A DNA stretch of 64,000 bases from Pseudonocardia sp. EC080619-01 (GTDB lineage Bacteria; Actinomycetota; Actinomycetes; Mycobacteriales; Pseudonocardiaceae): NCBI RefSeq assembly GCF_001420995.1, contig NZ_CP012185.1, positions 744,001-808,000 of the forward strand, read 5' to 3'. A program made the position numbers and the translations under genes. The stretch's first letter is position 1; every line of letters begins with the position of its first letter. Shown here one piece after another: positions 62,645 to 64,000 of the stretch. A model generated the notes under the pieces. The model saw only the letters and a list, made by a program, of their open reading frames with translations. It was not told where the DNA came from and did no database searches.

Positions 62645-63616
62645 TCAGACCGAGAGTCCCACCGGACGCCCGTCCCGCATCTGGTCCAGATACTCGGCCA
62701 TACCGTTGATCGTGCGACCGTCGTCGAGTGTCCACGACATCAGACTCTCGGCGATGCGTGTGACAGCGAAATCCCCGTCGTCGCCGGCACGCCTGTTGCG
62801 GAGCGGAACCGTCACCGCGGCCCGACCGCGGACCTTCCACTGCCGAGCACCGCTCGACAACACAACGCTGATTGCTGTCTGCTCATCGCGTGCATCGCGC
62901 TCTGTCGTGATCACCACGTCGTCGAGCGCATGGGAGTTCTTCCCATCCCAGACCACGCCGCCGGTCAAGGCCGTGCCCCCAGGGCTCCCGAAGTAGGCGC
63001 CCATGAAACCGACCCCCTCGCCACAGCCGTGGACCCAGCGATAGAACCACGGCGCCTGCCAGGACCGCGGACCCCACGAGTGGTCACGCAGGCCGAACCC
63101 GCGCACCATCGTCTCCCGCCCGTCCAGCACGATCCGTCCCGTGACGGTGACGAACTGCTCGTAGTGGTTCGGTGCGAAGGAGCCCTCGTCGGTGTCGAAG
63201 CTGTGGTCGTACTCGGGCGCCACAGCCCGCACGTCGAGTCGCAGAAGGCAATCCGCCGAGGGCGCGCGACCCAGTGCGGCCCTCGGATCGTCCATCGCTG
63301 ACGGATCCGCGACCAGCGACACCTGACCCGTGTAGTCGACGTCGAGGTGGTGCATCGGCTCCCGCACCGTGAGCTCCATGCCCGCCGCCGCGAACCGCTC
63401 GTTCGAGGTCCCCTCGGGCCGGACGTAGCGGAACGCGACCCCGCCATCAGGCAGGTACAGGCAGACGGTGACCTCGCCGCGACCCTCGTTGGGCCGGTTC
63501 GCCATCCGGACGAACCCGGCCATGCCCACGGTGGGGTCGTTGAAATGGACGTACATGGACTCGTTGAAGGTCGGTTCGGTACCCACCGGGTGGGTATAGT
63601 CGTCCTCGGGGCGCAT
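62645..63616 (-). CDS. DUF7064/AttH-like lipocalin-type protein
   Basis: ATG 63616 (MRPEDDYTHPVGTEPTFNES), AAGGAGC upstream; 323 residues, beta-rich. Conserved pieces: MYVHFNDPTVGMAGFVRMAN, YEQFVTVTGRIVLDGRETMV, GFGLRDHSWGPRSWQAPWFY, RWVHGCGEGVGFMGAYFGS. Such proteins (hydroxyneurosporene synthase/AttH fold) occur in lipid and steroid catabolic loci next to phosphotransferases, as here. Enzymatic role unknown. Confidence 0.65.
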   Translation of the reverse strand: MRPEDDYTHPVGTEPTFNESMYVHFNDPTVGMAGFVRMANRPNEGRGEVTVCLYLPDGGVAFRYVRPEGTSNERFAAAGMELTVREPMHHLDVDYTGQVSLVADPSAMDDPRAALGRAPSADCLLRLDVRAVAPEYDHSFDTDEGSFAPNHYEQFVTVTGRIVLDGRETMVRGFGLRDHSWGPRSWQAPWFYRWVHGCGEGVGFMGAYFGSPGGTALTGGVVWDGKNSHALDDVVITTERDARDEQTAISVVLSSGARQWKVRGRAAVTVPLRNRRAGDDGDFAVTRIAESLMSWTLDDGRTINGMAEYLDQMRDGRPVGLSV

Positions 63617-63629
63617 GGAGCTCCTTCGC

Positions 63630-64000
63630 TCAGATGGCGACGAGGTCCAAGGCCTCGTCGAGCAGGTTTCGGATCGACGTCTCGAGCGCCGCCAGGTCGA
63701 GGCCTGCGTGGTCTCCCATGGCGCCGGATCGTCGTCGCAGCAGGACCCCCTGCAGCAAAGTGGCTGCCTTCCAGTGTGTGAAGGCGCGGTAGTAGGGCAA
63801 CCCGGTGAGATCCAGGCCGGTCCGCTTGGCGTAGTCATCGGTGATCTCAGTGCGTGTGCGGAAGCCTCCGGCCCGGGTCGGGCTCGCCATGATCTGTGCC
63901 GGCTCGTCAGCACCGCGCCAATCATCGACCAACCAGGCGAGGTCAGCCAGAGGATCTCCCAGCGTGCACAGCTCCCAGTCCAGAACCGCGGTGATCTCCG
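63630..64000 (-). CDS. phosphotransferase-family protein, C-terminal part (runs off the window)
   Basis: The frame continues beyond 64000. The visible part has EITAVLDWELCTLGDPLADL then AWLVDDWRG, where LDWELCTLGDPLADLAW is the APH-type metal-binding/activation region, followed by RTEITDDYAKRTGLDLTGLP and YYRAFTHWKAATLLQGVLLR. These kinases, together with acyl-CoA dehydrogenases and DUF7064-like proteins, form lipid degradation loci. It ends 13 bases before the DUF7064-like gene starts. Confidence 0.85.
   Translation of the reverse strand, partial: EITAVLDWELCTLGDPLADLAWLVDDWRGADEPAQIMASPTRAGGFRTRTEITDDYAKRTGLDLTGLPYYRAFTHWKAATLLQGVLLRRRSGAMGDHAGLDLAALETSIRNLLDEALDLVAI

Overview
The window is high-GC DNA with clear AGGAGG-type ribosome binding sites, frequent GTG starts and many ATGA/GTGA gene overlaps. 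It carries a chaplin-like secreted protein, an actinobacterial-type integration host factor, Lsr2, a SARP/AfsR regulator and a GPP34 protein. These point to a filamentous or related actinomycete, most plausibly of the Pseudonocardiaceae; this is inferred from gene content and not tested by a search. No rRNA, tRNA or CRISPR array was found.

Much of the window is accessory DNA in decay. I count remnants of IS256, IS481, IS21, IS30, IS630, IS5 and IS1380 elements plus one intact IS630 and one nearly intact IS5. There are also broken host genes: a methyltransferase, GAF regulator, DUF418 protein, GntR/DUF1345 junction, FAD oxidoreductase, MarR, amidohydrolase, AsnC, MmgE/PrpD and RidA. Several breaks are single-base frameshifts, so assembly or base-calling error must be excluded. 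Others are true lesions: truncations, an in-frame stop, and short tandem duplications of 25 bp and 3 x 10 bp.

Layout. 0-5.1 kb: IS256 remnant, small hypothetical genes, a chaplin-like protein, a small conserved protein, and remnants of an integrative-element conjugation region with a coupling-ATPase fragment. 5.2-12.4 kb: broken methyltransferase, SRPBCC protein, regulator fragments, GPP34, a shattered oxidoreductase, IS481 pieces. 13.1-24.4 kb: a stress/chromatin block with ECF sigma factor, Asp23 protein, STAS protein, NADP-type glutamate dehydrogenase, a second copy of the small conserved protein, mIHF, IS21 remnant, MarR remnant, Lsr2, an RsbW-like kinase and a CBS-pair protein. 25.6-29.3 kb: VOC protein and an iron-siderophore binding lipoprotein, each preceded by a DtxR/IdeR-like box. 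29.7-34.7 kb: an AfsR-type regulator split by a frameshift, a YciI-like protein and two overlapping membrane proteins. 34.9-41.7 kb: two divergent MerR/membrane-protein modules flanking IS debris and a serine beta-lactamase-like hydrolase. 41.8-52 kb: MmgE/PrpD pseudogene running in frame into a GNAT gene, then small membrane, PASTA and DUF1540 proteins and a LuxR regulator. 52.4-56.1 kb: a third regulator/membrane-protease module whose 3' end carries back-to-back IS5 and IS630 copies. 56.3-64 kb: SnoaL-like protein, TetR, an HspR-like MerR operon, IS1380 remnant, a three-gene cytochrome-oxidase-type operon, and a lipid-type pair (DUF7064-like protein and phosphotransferase) running off the end.

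Two themes recur. First, a DNA-binding regulator is divergently paired with a polytopic membrane protein three times; in two of the three the membrane gene is preceded by a 14-19 codon micro-ORF that overlaps its start. Second, global chromatin proteins (mIHF, Lsr2) and partner-switch components (STAS, HATPase) sit together in a mobile-element-rich block.
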